Assembly: GCA_001725325.1 (NCBI GenBank)
Contig: MEFY01000002.1
Coordinates: forward strand, 2,465,135-2,529,134
DNA: 64,000 bases
Origin: Leifsonia sp. SCN 70-46
Lineage (GTDB): Bacteria > Actinomycetota > Actinomycetes > Actinomycetales > Microbacteriaceae
Direction: 5' to 3'
A program made the translations under genes and the position numbers. The notes under the pieces are model-generated. The model was not told the DNA's origin. It ran no database searches and saw only the letters and a program-made list of their open reading frames with translations. Positions 20,390-31,130 of the stretch are shown here, piece after piece (the first letter of the stretch is position 1; every line of letters starts with the position of its first letter).

Positions 20390-21334
20390 TTATGCCTGGG
20401 CGTGGATGCGGGCGAGGTCGGCGGCGCCGACCACCCCCGCGTCGTTCACGAGCTCGGCGATGACGAAGTCGGGCTCGGGGTGGTACCCGCGTGCCGGGAG
20501 GTTCTGCCGGTACGACTCGCGCACGGGGTCGAGGAGCAGGTCGCCCGCTATCGACACTCCCCCGCCGAAGACGAACACCTGGGGGTCGAGCACGGCGCTC
20601 AGCGAGGCGCACGCCTGGCCGAGCCAGTGCCCGAGCTGCTCGAGGGCGTGCACGGCGCCGGGGTCGCCCGCGGCGATGAGGTCGCCCACGATGTGGCCGT
20701 CGAGCGTGCCGTGCTCTCGGCGCGCGTCGGCGAGGGCGAGGCCGATGCCGCCCACGTCCGCGATCTCGTTGGCCATGCGCAGCAGCGCGCGACCGGAGCC
20801 GTACTGCTCGATGCACCCGCGCGCACCGCACCCGCACGGCAGTCCGTCGGGGACGATGCGCAGATGGCCGAGCTCGGCGCCCGTGCCGAACCCGCCGCGG
20901 AAGAGGCGGCCCTGGCTCACGATGGCCCCGCCCACGCCCGTGCCGATCGTGAGCATCGTCATGTCGGAGACGGTGCGGCCAGCGCCGAAGCGGTACTCCG
21001 CCCATCCCGCGGCGTTCGCATCGTTGTCGATGGTGATGTCGAGGTCGAGGCGCTCGAGGAGCCTGTCGCGCAGGGGCTCGTTGCGCCAGTTGATGTTGGG
21101 CGTGTAGTAGACGGTCGCCTGGTGCGCGTCGATGAAGCCGGGGGCCGCGACGCCCGCGGCGGTGATCGGACGCCCGACCGCGAGCTTCTCGATCATGGCG
21201 ACGACGGCGTCGATGATCGCCTCGGAGTCGCCGGCCTGGGTGGCCACGCGGTCGTCCGCGAGGATCTCCCCGCTCTCGGAGACGACGGCCCCCGCGATCT
21301 TGGTCCCGCCGATGTCGATTCCGATGGCTTGCAC
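20390..21334 (-). CDS. ROK-family glucokinase
   Basis: Sugar kinase of the ROK family, most likely ATP-dependent glucokinase feeding glycolysis. 314 residues. ATP-binding GIDIGGTKIAGAVV at the N-terminus, catalytic Asp in DNDANAAGWAEYR, second phosphate loop TIGTGVGGAI, and the ROK zinc signature GAELGHLRI...CGCGARGCIEQYGSG with the Cys triad. GTG start with TATGCT 8 nt upstream and no ribosome site, suggesting a leaderless message. Substrate could be another hexose. Confidence 0.88.
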   Translation of the reverse strand: MQAIGIDIGGTKIAGAVVSESGEILADDRVATQAGDSEAIIDAVVAMIEKLAVGRPITAAGVAAPGFIDAHQATVYYTPNINWRNEPLRDRLLERLDLDITIDNDANAAGWAEYRFGAGRTVSDMTMLTIGTGVGGAIVSQGRLFRGGFGTGAELGHLRIVPDGLPCGCGARGCIEQYGSGRALLRMANEIADVGGIGLALADARREHGTLDGHIVGDLIAAGDPGAVHALEQLGHWLGQACASLSAVLDPQVFVFGGGVSIAGDLLLDPVRESYRQNLPARGYHPEPDFVIAELVNDAGVVGAADLARIHAQA

Positions 21335-21399
21335 GAGGATCGAGCATACCGAGCGCCGGACGGCCCGGAATACACCGGCGATACGCGGAATCCCCCGGG

Positions 21400-21437
21400 T
21401 AGGATGGGGAAAATGACCCCTACCGGTGCCAAAGGAG
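21400..21437 (+). promoter_or_regulatory. -10 and ribosome binding site of the acyl-CoA ligase gene
   Basis: TAGGAT (21400-21405) gives a start of transcription near 21412. The mRNA would then carry AAAGGAG (21431-21437) ideally spaced from GTG 21443. The ATG at 21413 would be at the very 5' end of the same mRNA, so two starts are possible. Confidence 0.5.
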
Positions 21438-21442
21438 TTGCC

Positions 21443-23269
<1,827 letters not shown>

Positions 23270-23278
23270 GGGCCGGGG

Positions 23279-23770
23279 CTAGTACCAGGGGGCCATGCGG
23301 ATCAACCGCATGGCCTCCTTCTTCGTCTCGGGCTCGAGCCCCTCGATGTAGAGGTGGCCGTCGAGGTGGTCGACCTCGTGCTGCAGCGCCTGGGCCATGA
23401 GGCCCTCGCCGCTCACCTCGACGGGGTTGCCGTCGAGGTCGACGCCCGTGACGCGCGCGAACGGGTGGCGCCGGCGCGGGAAGTAGAAGCCGGGCACGGA
23501 GAGGCAGCCCTCGTCCACGAGCTCGGCCTCCCCCGAGACCTCGACGAGCACGGGGTTGATGACATAGCCGATGTCGCCGTCGATGTTGTAGCTGAAGGCG
23601 CGCATGCCCACGCCGATCTGGTTCGCCGCGAGGCCCGCGCGCCCGGGGATCTGCACGGTCTCGAGCAGGTCCGCCACGAGCTGCGCCGCGCGGGGGTCAC
23701 CCGCACGGACCGGGTCGCACGCCGACCTCAGGACCGGGTCTCCGAAGAGCCGGATAGCCCGTTCCGCCAC
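23279..23770 (-). CDS. def: Peptide deformylase
   Basis: Metalloenzyme that removes the N-formyl group from nascent proteins. 163 residues from a GTG 2 bp after the stop of the MinD-like gene; the open frame upstream is not part of the family. Motif 1 GLAANQIG (about 53-60), motif 2 DEGCLSVPG with the metal Cys, motif 3 QHEVDHLDG with both His ligands and catalytic Glu. Standard length. Convergent with the acyl-CoA ligase gene. Confidence 0.95.
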   Translation of the reverse strand: MAERAIRLFGDPVLRSACDPVRAGDPRAAQLVADLLETVQIPGRAGLAANQIGVGMRAFSYNIDGDIGYVINPVLVEVSGEAELVDEGCLSVPGFYFPRRRHPFARVTGVDLDGNPVEVSGEGLMAQALQHEVDHLDGHLYIEGLEPETKKEAMRLIRMAPWY

Positions 23771-23772
23771 GC

Positions 23773-25074
23773 TCAGGCGGTCCTGCTCGCGGGCAGCCCG
23801 TCGACGACCTCTGCCGCGAGCTCGCGCGCCGCGGCGCGCGTGAGCGGCCGGATCTCGTTGAAGCGGATGAGCGAGCCGGTTGCGAGCGCCGGGTCGTACG
23901 GGATGCGGATGATGTCGCGCACGCGCGACTGGAAGTGCGCCTCGATCTCCTCGAGCTTGACGAGGTTGGTGCCCTGCGTCGCGGTGTTGAGCGCCACGAC
24001 GGCGTTCTTCACGAGCTCCTCGTAGCCGTTCGACTCGAGCCACGTGAGCGTCTCTGACGCGAGGCGCGACTCGTCGACGCTGCCGCCGCACACGACGACT
24101 ATCGAGTCGACGCGCTGGAGCGTCGCCTTCATCGCCGAGTGCAGCATGCCCGTGCCGCAGTCGGTGACCACGAGCGAGTAGAACTTCTCGGCCATGTCGG
24201 CGACGACGTTGTAGTCGTCCTCGTCGAAGGCCTCGGCGACCGTGGGGTCGGTGTCCGACGCGAGCACGTCGAGTCGCGTGACGTCGCGCGAGACGAGCGT
24301 CTGGAACTCCGTGAACGTCGTGAGCGACTTCGCGCGCGTGACGACGTCGCGCACCGTGGCGCGCGTGGTCTTGACGATGCGCTCGGCGAGGGTTCCCCGG
24401 TCGGGGTTGGCGTCGATCGCGATGACGCGGTCCTCGCGCACGTCGGCGAGGGCCATGCCCAGGAGGGTCGAGATCGTCGTCTTGCCGACGCCGCCCTTGC
24501 GCGTGAGCACCGCGACGAAGCGCGTGCCGCCCTCGAAGGGCTTGCCGATGCGGGCGTCGAGCGCCTTGCGCTCGCGCACCCGGTACGAGTCGCCCACGTT
24601 GACGAGGCTGAACGTGACGTCGTAGAGCAGGCGCTGCAGGAGGCCCTCGGGGGCCGGCTTGCGCTTGCGCTTGGGGGTGTGGATGAGCCGCTCCGGCGTG
24701 AGGGCGGTGGCGGGCTCGGGCGCGGGGGCGACCTCGGGGAGGCGGCGTCCGCGGCGCGCGTACACGTCGTCGGGCTCGGGGAGCGCGGGGATGACCGGCT
24801 CCTCCTCCGCGGGCGGGAGGGTCGCGACGTCCTCGGCGACGAGCTGGATCGTCGTCGTCGTGGGAGCCTCGGTCGCGAGGTACTCGGGGTTGATGGCGAC
24901 GTCGTGGATGGTGAGCGCTGCCTCATCCTCGGGCGTCTCGTGCACCTGCACGGGCAGGGCGACGGTGAAGGTGACGCTCTCGGTGGGAACCGCGACGTCG
25001 GCGGGCGTCGCCGCCGGGGCGTCGGGGAGGACGACGGTCGCGACCTCGTCCTTGCTCGTGCGTTTAGTGGCCAA
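23773..25074 (-). CDS. MinD/ParA-like ATPase with long disordered N-terminus
   Basis: P-loop ATPase of the MinD/ParA group. 433 residues. About 150 residues of Thr/Val/Glu/Pro-rich sequence precede a linker ([20 protein letters not shown]) typical of actinobacterial MinD-like proteins associated with secretion or FHA modules. The ATPase domain follows with a deviant Walker A ([10 protein letters not shown]), [14 protein letters not shown] and DCGTGML. No MinE-like partner or membrane-targeting helix is visible at the C-terminus. It abuts def (2 bp), and pyruvate carboxylase lies 70 bp upstream. Cellular role not determined; EspI-like or cargo-positioning function is possible. Confidence 0.75.
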   Translation of the reverse strand: MATKRTSKDEVATVVLPDAPAATPADVAVPTESVTFTVALPVQVHETPEDEAALTIHDVAINPEYLATEAPTTTTIQLVAEDVATLPPAEEEPVIPALPEPDDVYARRGRRLPEVAPAPEPATALTPERLIHTPKRKRKPAPEGLLQRLLYDVTFSLVNVGDSYRVRERKALDARIGKPFEGGTRFVAVLTRKGGVGKTTISTLLGMALADVREDRVIAIDANPDRGTLAERIVKTTRATVRDVVTRAKSLTTFTEFQTLVSRDVTRLDVLASDTDPTVAEAFDEDDYNVVADMAEKFYSLVVTDCGTGMLHSAMKATLQRVDSIVVVCGGSVDESRLASETLTWLESNGYEELVKNAVVALNTATQGTNLVKLEEIEAHFQSRVRDIIRIPYDPALATGSLIRFNEIRPLTRAAARELAAEVVDGLPASRTA

Positions 25075-25144
25075 TGGGGACTACTCCTTCAGTGCAAACA
25101 CCCCAGTTTACCCGCTCGCCGCACCGTGGCCCCCGTTCGGGAGG

Positions 25145-28100
25145 CTACGAAACGGCCTCGATCTCCAGCAGGAGGTCTCCCGCGTCCACCTGCTGCGTCT
25201 TCGGGATCGCGAGGCGCTTGACGGTTCCGCCGACGGTCGCGGTGATCGCGGCCTCCATCTTCATGGCCTCGATGGATGCGACGGCCTGGCCCGCCTCGAC
25301 GGTGTCGCCCTCCCCGACCTGGAGCGTGACGACCCCCGAGAACGGCGCTGCGACGTGGCCGGGGCGCGAGGCGTCCGCCTTCTCCGCCGCCGTGACGTCG
25401 ACCTTCACCGAGGCGTCGCGGACCGTGATCGGCCGCAGCTGCCCGTTGAGGGTCGCCATGACCGTGCGCATGCCCTTCTCGTCGGCCTCGCCGATGGCCT
25501 CGAGGCCCACGAGCAGGCTCACGCCCTTGTCGATCTCGACGACGTGCTCGACGCCCTGCCGGAGTCCGTAGAGGTAGTCGGCGGTCTCGAGCACCGACAG
25601 GTCGCCGTAGGTCTCCCTGCCCTGCTCGAAGATCTTGGTGGGCGCGGCGAACAGGAGCCGGTTGAGCGTCGCGCGGCGCCCCGCGGAGTCGCCGTCGAGC
25701 GCGGCGCGATCCTCGTCGGAGATGGGCTCGACGCCGATCTTCACCGTGCGGCCCTTGAGCACCTTGGTGCGGAAGGGCTCGGGCCAGCCGCCCGGCAGCT
25801 CGCCGAGCTCGCCCGCCATGAAGCCGATGACCGAGTCGGGGATGTCGTACTTCTCGGGGTTCTGCTCGAAGTCGGCGGGGTCGGCGTCCGCGGCCGCGAG
25901 GGCGAGCGCGAGGTCGCCCACGACCTTCGACGACGGGGTCACCTTGGGCGGGCGGCCGAGCATCGTGCTCGCCGCCGCGTAGAGGTCCTCGATCTTCTCG
26001 AAGTGGTCCGCGAGGCCGAGCGCGATCGCCTGCTGGCGCAGGTTCGACAGCTGGCCGCCCGGGATCTCGTGCTTGTACACGCGGCCCGTGGGGCCGGGCA
26101 GCCCCGACTCGAACGGCTTGTACACGTGGCGCACGGCCTCCCAGTAGGGCTCGAGGTCCGAGACCGCCTGCAGCGAGATGCCCGTGTCGCGCTCCGTGTG
26201 GGCGAGGGCGGCGACGAGGGCCGAGGCCGAGGGCTGGCTCGTCGTGCCGGCCATGGGCGCGCTCGCGACGTCGACGGCGTCCGCCCCCGCGCGCGAGGCG
26301 GCGAGGAGGGTCGCGAGCTGCCCGCCCGCGGTGTCGTGCGTGTGCACGTGCACGGGCAGGTCGAAGCGCTCGCGCAGGGCGGAGACGAGCTCGTACGCGG
26401 CATCCGCGCGCAGCAGGCCCGCCATGTCCTTGACGGCGAGGATGTGCGCGCCCGCGTCCACGATCTGCTCCGCGAGACGCAGGTAGTAGTCGAGGGTGTA
26501 GAGCTTCTCGTCGGGGTTGAGGAGGTCGGCCGTGTAGCACAGCGCCACCTCGGCGACGGCGGTGCCCGTGCCGAGCACGGCGTCGATCGCGGGGCGCATC
26601 TGCTCGACGTCGTTGAGCGCGTCGAAGATGCGGAAGATGTCGACGCCGCTCGTCGCGGCCTCGCGCACGAACGCGTCGGTCACCTCGGTGGGGTACGGCG
26701 TGTAGCCGACCGTGTTGCGGCCGCGCAGCAGCATCTGGATGGCGATGTTGGGCAGGGCCTCGCGCATCGTCGAGAGGCGCTCCCACGGGTCCTCCCCGAG
26801 GAAGCGCAGCGCGACGTCGTATGTCGCCCCGCCCCAGGCCTCGACGGAGAACAGGCCGGGCGTGAGGCGCGCGACGTGCGGCAGCACGGCCACGAGGTCG
26901 CGCGTGCGCACGCGCGTCGCGAGCAGCGACTGGTGCGCGTCGCGGAACGTCGTCTCGGTGACGGCGAGGGGGGCCTGTGCGCGCAGTGCCGCGGCGAAGC
27001 CCTCCGGGCCGAGCTCGAGGAGGCGCTGGCGCGAGCCCGCGGGCGCCGGGGCGTCGAGGTCGACGACCGGCAGCTTGAGGCTCGGGTCGATGATGCCCGC
27101 GCCGTCGCCGTTCGGCTGGTTGACCGTGACATCCGCGAGCCAGGTGAGGATCTTCGTGCCGCGGTCCTTCGACTGGTGGCCGCGCACGAGCCACGGCCGC
27201 TCCTCGATGAACGAGGTGCTGAGGTCGCCCGCGATGAAGTCGGGGTCTTCGAGCACGGCCTGCAGGAACGGGATGTTCGTGGTGACGCCGCGCAGGCGGA
27301 ACTCCGCGAGGCCGCGGCGCGCACGCACGACGGCCGCCGCGAAGTCGCGGCCGCGGCACGTCATCTTCACGAGCATGGAGTCGAAGTAGGGGCTCACCTG
27401 CGCGCCGGCCGCGACCGTGCCGCCGTCGAGGCGGATGCCCGCGCCGCCGGGCGAGCGGTACGTGGTGATCTTGCCCGTGTCGGGGCGGAAGCCGGAGGCC
27501 GGGTCCTCCGTCGTGATGCGGCACTGCAGGGCAGCGCCGCGCAGGCGCAGGTCCTTCTGCTCGAGACCGAGGTCGGCGAGGGTCTCCCCCGCCGCGATGC
27601 GCATCTGCGACTGCACGAGGTCGACGTCCGTGACCTCCTCGGTCACGGTGTGCTCGACCTGGATGCGCGGGTTCATCTCGATGAAGAAGTGCTGGCCCTC
27701 GCGCGCGCCCGCCGTGTCGAGCAGGAACTCGACGGTTCCCGCGTTGGCGTAGTCGATCGACTTCGCGAAGGCGATCGCGTCGCGGTACATCGCCTGGCGG
27801 ATGCCCTCGTCGAGGTTCGGCGCGGGCGCGATCTCGATGACCTTCTGGTGGCGGCGCTGCACCGAGCAGTCGCGTTCGAACAGGTGCACGGTCTCGCCCG
27901 TGCCGTCGGCGAGGATCTGCACCTCGATGTGGCGCGGGCGCACGACGGCCTGCTCGAGGAACATGGTGGGGTCGCCGAACGCGCTGTCGGCCTCGCGCAT
28001 CGCCTCCTCGAGGGCGGGGCGCAACTCCTCCTTGGTCTCGACGCGGCGCATGCCGCGACCACCACCGCCGGCGACGGCCTTGGCGAAGATCGGGAAGCCG

Positions 28101-28552
28101 ATCTCGTCGGCGCCCGCGAGCAGCTCGTCGAGGTCGCGCGACGCGGGCGTCGACTTGAGCACGGGCACTCCCGCGGCGATCGCGTGCTCCTTGGCGGTGA
28201 CCTTGTTGCCGGCCATCTCGAGCACGCGCGTGGGCGGGCCGATGAACGTGATGCCGTTCTCGGCAGCGGCCTGCGCCAGATCCGGGTTCTCGGAGAGGAA
28301 GCCGTAGCCGGGGTAGATCGCGTCGGCGCCCGACTCCTTCGCGACGCGGATGATCTCGTCGACGTCGAGGTACGCCTTGACGGGATGCCCCTTCTCGCCG
28401 ATCTGGTAGGCCTCGTCGGCCTTCAACCGGTGCATGGAATTGCGATCCTCATAGGGGAAGACCGCGACGGTCTTGGCACCCAGCTCGAACGCGGCGCGCA
28501 TCGCGCGGATCGCGATCTCGCCTCTGTTGGCAACGAGAATCTTCCTGAACAT
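25145..28552 (-). CDS. pyc: Pyruvate carboxylase
   Basis: Biotin enzyme that carboxylates pyruvate to oxaloacetate, the anaplerotic entry to the TCA cycle. 1135 residues, full length for the single-chain form. Biotin carboxylase domain (KILVANRGEIAIRAMRA, GGGGRGMRRV, FIEMNPRIQVEHTVTEEV); carboxyltransferase domain (FRDAHQSLLATRVRTRD, KDMAGLLRADAAYELV, HTHDTAGGQLAT); C-terminal biotinyl domain with EAMKMEA, biotin Lys about 1098. ATG with AAGGGAT upstream. Divergent from a ParA-like gene, so both promoters lie in the 121-bp gap. Confidence 0.97.
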   Translation of the reverse strand: MFRKILVANRGEIAIRAMRAAFELGAKTVAVFPYEDRNSMHRLKADEAYQIGEKGHPVKAYLDVDEIIRVAKESGADAIYPGYGFLSENPDLAQAAAENGITFIGPPTRVLEMAGNKVTAKEHAIAAGVPVLKSTPASRDLDELLAGADEIGFPIFAKAVAGGGGRGMRRVETKEELRPALEEAMREADSAFGDPTMFLEQAVVRPRHIEVQILADGTGETVHLFERDCSVQRRHQKVIEIAPAPNLDEGIRQAMYRDAIAFAKSIDYANAGTVEFLLDTAGAREGQHFFIEMNPRIQVEHTVTEEVTDVDLVQSQMRIAAGETLADLGLEQKDLRLRGAALQCRITTEDPASGFRPDTGKITTYRSPGGAGIRLDGGTVAAGAQVSPYFDSMLVKMTCRGRDFAAAVVRARRGLAEFRLRGVTTNIPFLQAVLEDPDFIAGDLSTSFIEERPWLVRGHQSKDRGTKILTWLADVTVNQPNGDGAGIIDPSLKLPVVDLDAPAPAGSRQRLLELGPEGFAAALRAQAPLAVTETTFRDAHQSLLATRVRTRDLVAVLPHVARLTPGLFSVEAWGGATYDVALRFLGEDPWERLSTMREALPNIAIQMLLRGRNTVGYTPYPTEVTDAFVREAATSGVDIFRIFDALNDVEQMRPAIDAVLGTGTAVAEVALCYTADLLNPDEKLYTLDYYLRLAEQIVDAGAHILAVKDMAGLLRADAAYELVSALRERFDLPVHVHTHDTAGGQLATLLAASRAGADAVDVASAPMAGTTSQPSASALVAALAHTERDTGISLQAVSDLEPYWEAVRHVYKPFESGLPGPTGRVYKHEIPGGQLSNLRQQAIALGLADHFEKIEDLYAAASTMLGRPPKVTPSSKVVGDLALALAAADADPADFEQNPEKYDIPDSVIGFMAGELGELPGGWPEPFRTKVLKGRTVKIGVEPISDEDRAALDGDSAGRRATLNRLLFAAPTKIFEQGRETYGDLSVLETADYLYGLRQGVEHVVEIDKGVSLLVGLEAIGEADEKGMRTVMATLNGQLRPITVRDASVKVDVTAAEKADASRPGHVAAPFSGVVTLQVGEGDTVEAGQAVASIEAMKMEAAITATVGGTVKRLAIPKTQQVDAGDLLLEIEAVS

Positions 28553-28673
28553 CGGATCCCTTCGACAGACCCCCAGCCTAGAGCGGGTTGACTCTGGCAA
28601 TTTCCCCCACAGGTCGCTACACACGCCCCAACCTTTAGGTTCTTTAACAGTAGTGAAGGTATCGTCGTTGTTC
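28553..28673. promoter_or_regulatory. Divergent promoter region pyc / parA-like
   Basis: 121 bp. For the plus-strand gene, TTTAGGTT (TAGGTT at 28636-28641) is a plausible -10, followed by TTTAACAG. For pyc, AAGGGAT lies just before the ATG. No inverted repeat operator was recognised. Confidence 0.35.
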
Positions 28674-29483
28674 GTGCATGTACTCAGCGTCAGCTCCCTC
28701 AAGGGGGGCGTGGGAAAGACCACCGTGACGCTCGGGCTCGCTTCGGCCGCGTTCGCCCGCGGGCTGCGCACCCTCGTCGTCGACCTCGACCCGCAGTCGG
28801 ATGTCTCGACGGGGATGGACATCGAGGTGGGCGGCCACCTCAACATCGCCGACGTGCTCGCCTCCCCCAAGGAGAAGATCGTGCGCTCGGCGATCGCTCC
28901 CAGCGGCTGGACGAAGGGCCGCCCCGGCAAGGTCGACGTGCTCATCGGGTCGCCCGCCGCCATCAACTTCGACGGGCCGCATCCGAGCATCCGCGACATC
29001 TGGAAGCTCGAGGAGGCGCTCGCCAACGTCGAGGCCGACTACGACCTCGTGCTCATCGACTGCGCCCCCTCCCTCAACGCCCTCACCCGCACGGCGTGGG
29101 CCGCATCCGACCGCGTGACGATCGTCACCGAGCCCGGCCTGTTCTCCGTCGCGGCCGCAGACCGCGCGCTGCGCGCGATCGAGGAGATCCGTCGCGGGCT
29201 GTCCCCGCGCCTCCAGCCGCTCGGCATCATCGTCAACCGCCTGCGCTCGCAGTCGCTCGAGCACCAGTTCCGCATCAAGGAGCTGCGCGACATGTTCGGA
29301 CCGCTCGTGCTGTCGCCGCAGCTGCCGGAGCGCACGTCGCTGCAGCAGGCCCAGGGCGCCGCGAAGCCCCTGCACGTGTGGCCGGGCGAGAGCGCGCAGG
29401 AGATGGCGCGCAACTTCGACCAGCTGCTCGAGCGCGTCATGCGCACGGCGCGGCTCGGCGACTTCGCCAACGAGCCGGTCTAG
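28674..29483 (+). CDS. ParA/Soj-family ATPase
   Basis: ParA-type ATPase, separate from the second ParA at 52.6-53.5 kb. 269 residues. Start set at GTG giving [20 protein letters not shown] at 28653 is an alternative. Deviant Walker [15 protein letters not shown] at 8-21, VVDLDPQSDVSTG (Walker A'), and Walker B-like LVLIDCAPSLNALT. No ParB gene is adjacent; the downstream genes are MerR regulators. It may position a cellular cargo other than oriC. Divergent from pyc; a hairpin follows its stop codon. Confidence 0.8.
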   Translation: MHVLSVSSLKGGVGKTTVTLGLASAAFARGLRTLVVDLDPQSDVSTGMDIEVGGHLNIADVLASPKEKIVRSAIAPSGWTKGRPGKVDVLIGSPAAINFDGPHPSIRDIWKLEEALANVEADYDLVLIDCAPSLNALTRTAWAASDRVTIVTEPGLFSVAAADRALRAIEEIRRGLSPRLQPLGIIVNRLRSQSLEHQFRIKELRDMFGPLVLSPQLPERTSLQQAQGAAKPLHVWPGESAQEMARNFDQLLERVMRTARLGDFANEPV

Positions 29484-29515
29484 AAGGCCAGCAACCTCAC
29501 GCTGGCTTCCTGTTC
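29484..29515 (+). terminator. Hairpin after the parA-like gene
   Basis: GCCAGC (29487-29492) and GCTGGC (29501-29506) form a 6-bp stem with an 8-nt loop, extended by A-T and G-T pairs and followed by TTCCTGTTC. The T-run is poor, so termination is only probable. Confidence 0.45.
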
Positions 29516-29740
29516 GGAGTCCTGCGGGTACCGTCGCGCGGGAGGGTCTCCGCCGCCATTGACGGAGGCTCCCGTAGGCGGCCCGCTCGTGAAGTGGCCG
29601 TGGCCAAGATGGCGCGCGCTGGAGGGTCGTTCGACATCATTGCGCGCACGACCATCTCGCCGACGCCGTTTGTCTCGGGCGACGGTGTATGTACGGGGTC
29701 CCGCGCAACGACGGCCGTCGCGGGCTGGTACGGGAGGCTC
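29516..29740. other. Gene-free interval between the parA-like and MerR genes
   Basis: About 225 bp between convergent genes. No credible coding sequence. It contains an imperfect hairpin, CGGGAG-c-CTCCG paired with CGGAG-acc-CTCCCG, at roughly 29537-29573, and a short GACGGCCGTC palindrome near 29709-29718. Could be 3' UTR structure of the MerR transcript. Confidence 0.3.
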
Positions 29741-30289
29741 CTAGGCGCTGCGCGCGGCGCGGCGGCGCGCGAGCTCGTCCATGGGGTCTTCGCCCTTGAC
29801 GGAGTCGAGCTCGACGAGGTCGTGCTCGACCTCGCGGAGGACCTTGCCCACGGCGATGCCGAAGACGCCCTGGCCACGGCTCACGAGGTCGATGACCTCG
29901 TCGTTCGACGTGCACAGGTAGACGCTCGCGCCGTCGCTCATGAGGGTCGTCTGGGCGAGGTCGTTGATGCCGGCCTCGCGCAGCTGGTCGACGGCCACGC
30001 GGATCTGCTGGAGCGAGATGCCGGTGTCGAGCAGGCGCTTGACGAGCTTGAGCACGAGGATGTCGCGGAACCCGTAGAGGCGCTGCGAGCCCGATCCGGC
30101 CGCACCGCGCACCGTGGGCTCCACGAGCTGCGTGCGGGCCCAGTAGTCGAGCTGGCGGTAGCTGATGCCCGCGGCCCGTGCCGCCACGGCACCGCGGTAG
30201 CCGGCTGCGTCGTCGAGCTCGGGCATGCCGTCGGTGAACAGGAGGCCGAGATCGTAGCGGGTCTCCTCGCTACGGCTGGGTTCTCTCAT
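29741..30289 (-). CDS. MerR-family transcriptional regulator (Rv1830 type)
   Basis: MerR-fold regulator equivalent by position and sequence style to mycobacterial Rv1830, implicated there in cell-cycle or division control. 182 residues from an ATG preceded by AGGGGAG. HTH region GYRGAVAARAAGISYRQLDY followed by WARTQLVEPTVRGAAGSGSQRLY, the conserved wing of this subgroup. Its C-terminal half contains LMSDGASVYLCTSNDEVIDL and a highly charged tail. No ligand-binding cysteines are visible. Separated from the FtsR-like gene by 142 bp; an inverted repeat just upstream is a candidate operator. Confidence 0.88.
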   Translation of the reverse strand: MREPSRSEETRYDLGLLFTDGMPELDDAAGYRGAVAARAAGISYRQLDYWARTQLVEPTVRGAAGSGSQRLYGFRDILVLKLVKRLLDTGISLQQIRVAVDQLREAGINDLAQTTLMSDGASVYLCTSNDEVIDLVSRGQGVFGIAVGKVLREVEHDLVELDSVKGEDPMDELARRRAARSA

Positions 30290-30326
30290 GGCTTCTCCCC
30301 TTTGTGCTCTCGGGAACATCCCCCCG

Positions 30327-30350
30327 GTCAAGTCTCATGTTGAGGTTGAC
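30327..30350. promoter_or_regulatory. Inverted repeat upstream of the Rv1830-type MerR gene
   Basis: GTCAA (30327-30331) and TTGAC (30346-30350) flank a 14-bp centre containing TCATGTTGA, about 40-60 bp before the ATG. MerR proteins bind dyads of this scale, so autoregulation is possible. TTGACA on the plus strand at 30346-30351 has no matching gene. Confidence 0.35.
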
Positions 30351-30431
30351 ACTTAATGTTCTCTGCGTCCACGGTACCCACCCCACCGCGACGAACGTCG
30401 ACATCGCCGTGGCGTGTCGGATTCGACGGTA

Positions 30432-31130
30432 CTACGAATCGAGGCGCGTGAGGGCGGATCGGATGAGACTGCTCCGCACAATCTCGAGCTGCCCCGCGAT
30501 CTCGCGGGCCATCTCGGCGGCCCTCGCCCGGCTCGACGCATCCTTGCGGCGCGCGACGGGCATGAGCGCGTTCTCGATGAGGCCCAGCTCGCGCTCGGCC
30601 GAGGCGCGGAAGCCCCTCAGGTGCCGGGGCTCGATTCCCGAGCGCTGCAGCTCGACGAGCGACTTGAGCACCGCGAGCACGTCGTCGCCGAAGTGGTCGG
30701 CGGGCACGATGAGCGACGCCGACACGGCATCCTGCAGGAGCATGGCGTTGGCGCCGGCCTCGCGGATGAGCTCGTCACGGCTGTAGCGGCGCTCCGACGA
30801 GAGCATGGACGGCGCGGGCGCCCCGCCGCCGGGAAGCTCGGGCGTGCGCCCGGCATCCATCTCGGCGAGGTAGCCGCGGATGACCTTGAGCGGCAGGTAG
30901 TGGTCGCGCTGCATGGTGAGCACGAACCGGAGACGGTCCATGTCGGTCACCGAGAACTTGCGGTAGCCGGACTCGGTGCGCGCCGGCGCGACGAGCTGGC
31001 GCTCCTCGAGGAACCGCAGCTTCGAGGGGGTGAGGTCGGGGAACTCGGGGTTCAGCTTGGCCAGCACCTGGCCGATGCTGAGAAGGGGTGAGCTCCCAGG
31101 CACTCGGGCCTGGGAGGCGACAGCTGCCAC
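30432..31130 (-). CDS. ftsR: MerR-family regulator FtsR-like (Rv1828 type)
   Basis: MerR-fold activator; the Corynebacterium FtsR protein, the Rv1828 ortholog, activates ftsZ and is required for normal division. 232 residues. N-terminal LLSIGQVLAKLNPEFPDLTP-SKLRFLEERQLVAPARTESGYRKFS is the typical HTH and wing of this subgroup. A middle dimerisation helix and a C-terminal helical domain follow (LIVPADHFGDDVLAVL...). GTG start overlaps the garA stop by one base (TAGTG), giving tight coupling of pgsA-garA-ftsR. The symbol rests on family and synteny. Confidence 0.88.
   Translation of the reverse strand: MAAVASQARVPGSSPLLSIGQVLAKLNPEFPDLTPSKLRFLEERQLVAPARTESGYRKFSVTDMDRLRFVLTMQRDHYLPLKVIRGYLAEMDAGRTPELPGGGAPAPSMLSSERRYSRDELIREAGANAMLLQDAVSASLIVPADHFGDDVLAVLKSLVELQRSGIEPRHLRGFRASAERELGLIENALMPVARRKDASSRARAAEMAREIAGQLEIVRSSLIRSALTRLDS

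Noticed and set aside
19622..21412. Extension of the acyl-CoA ligase frame far upstream on the plus strand
   Set aside because: The N-terminal 600 residues are antisense to acyltransferase and glucokinase; promoter and ribosome site place the true start at 21413 or 21443.
28674..29483. parA-like gene as part of the chromosomal parAB locus
   Set aside because: No parB, parS-like repeats or oriC genes nearby.
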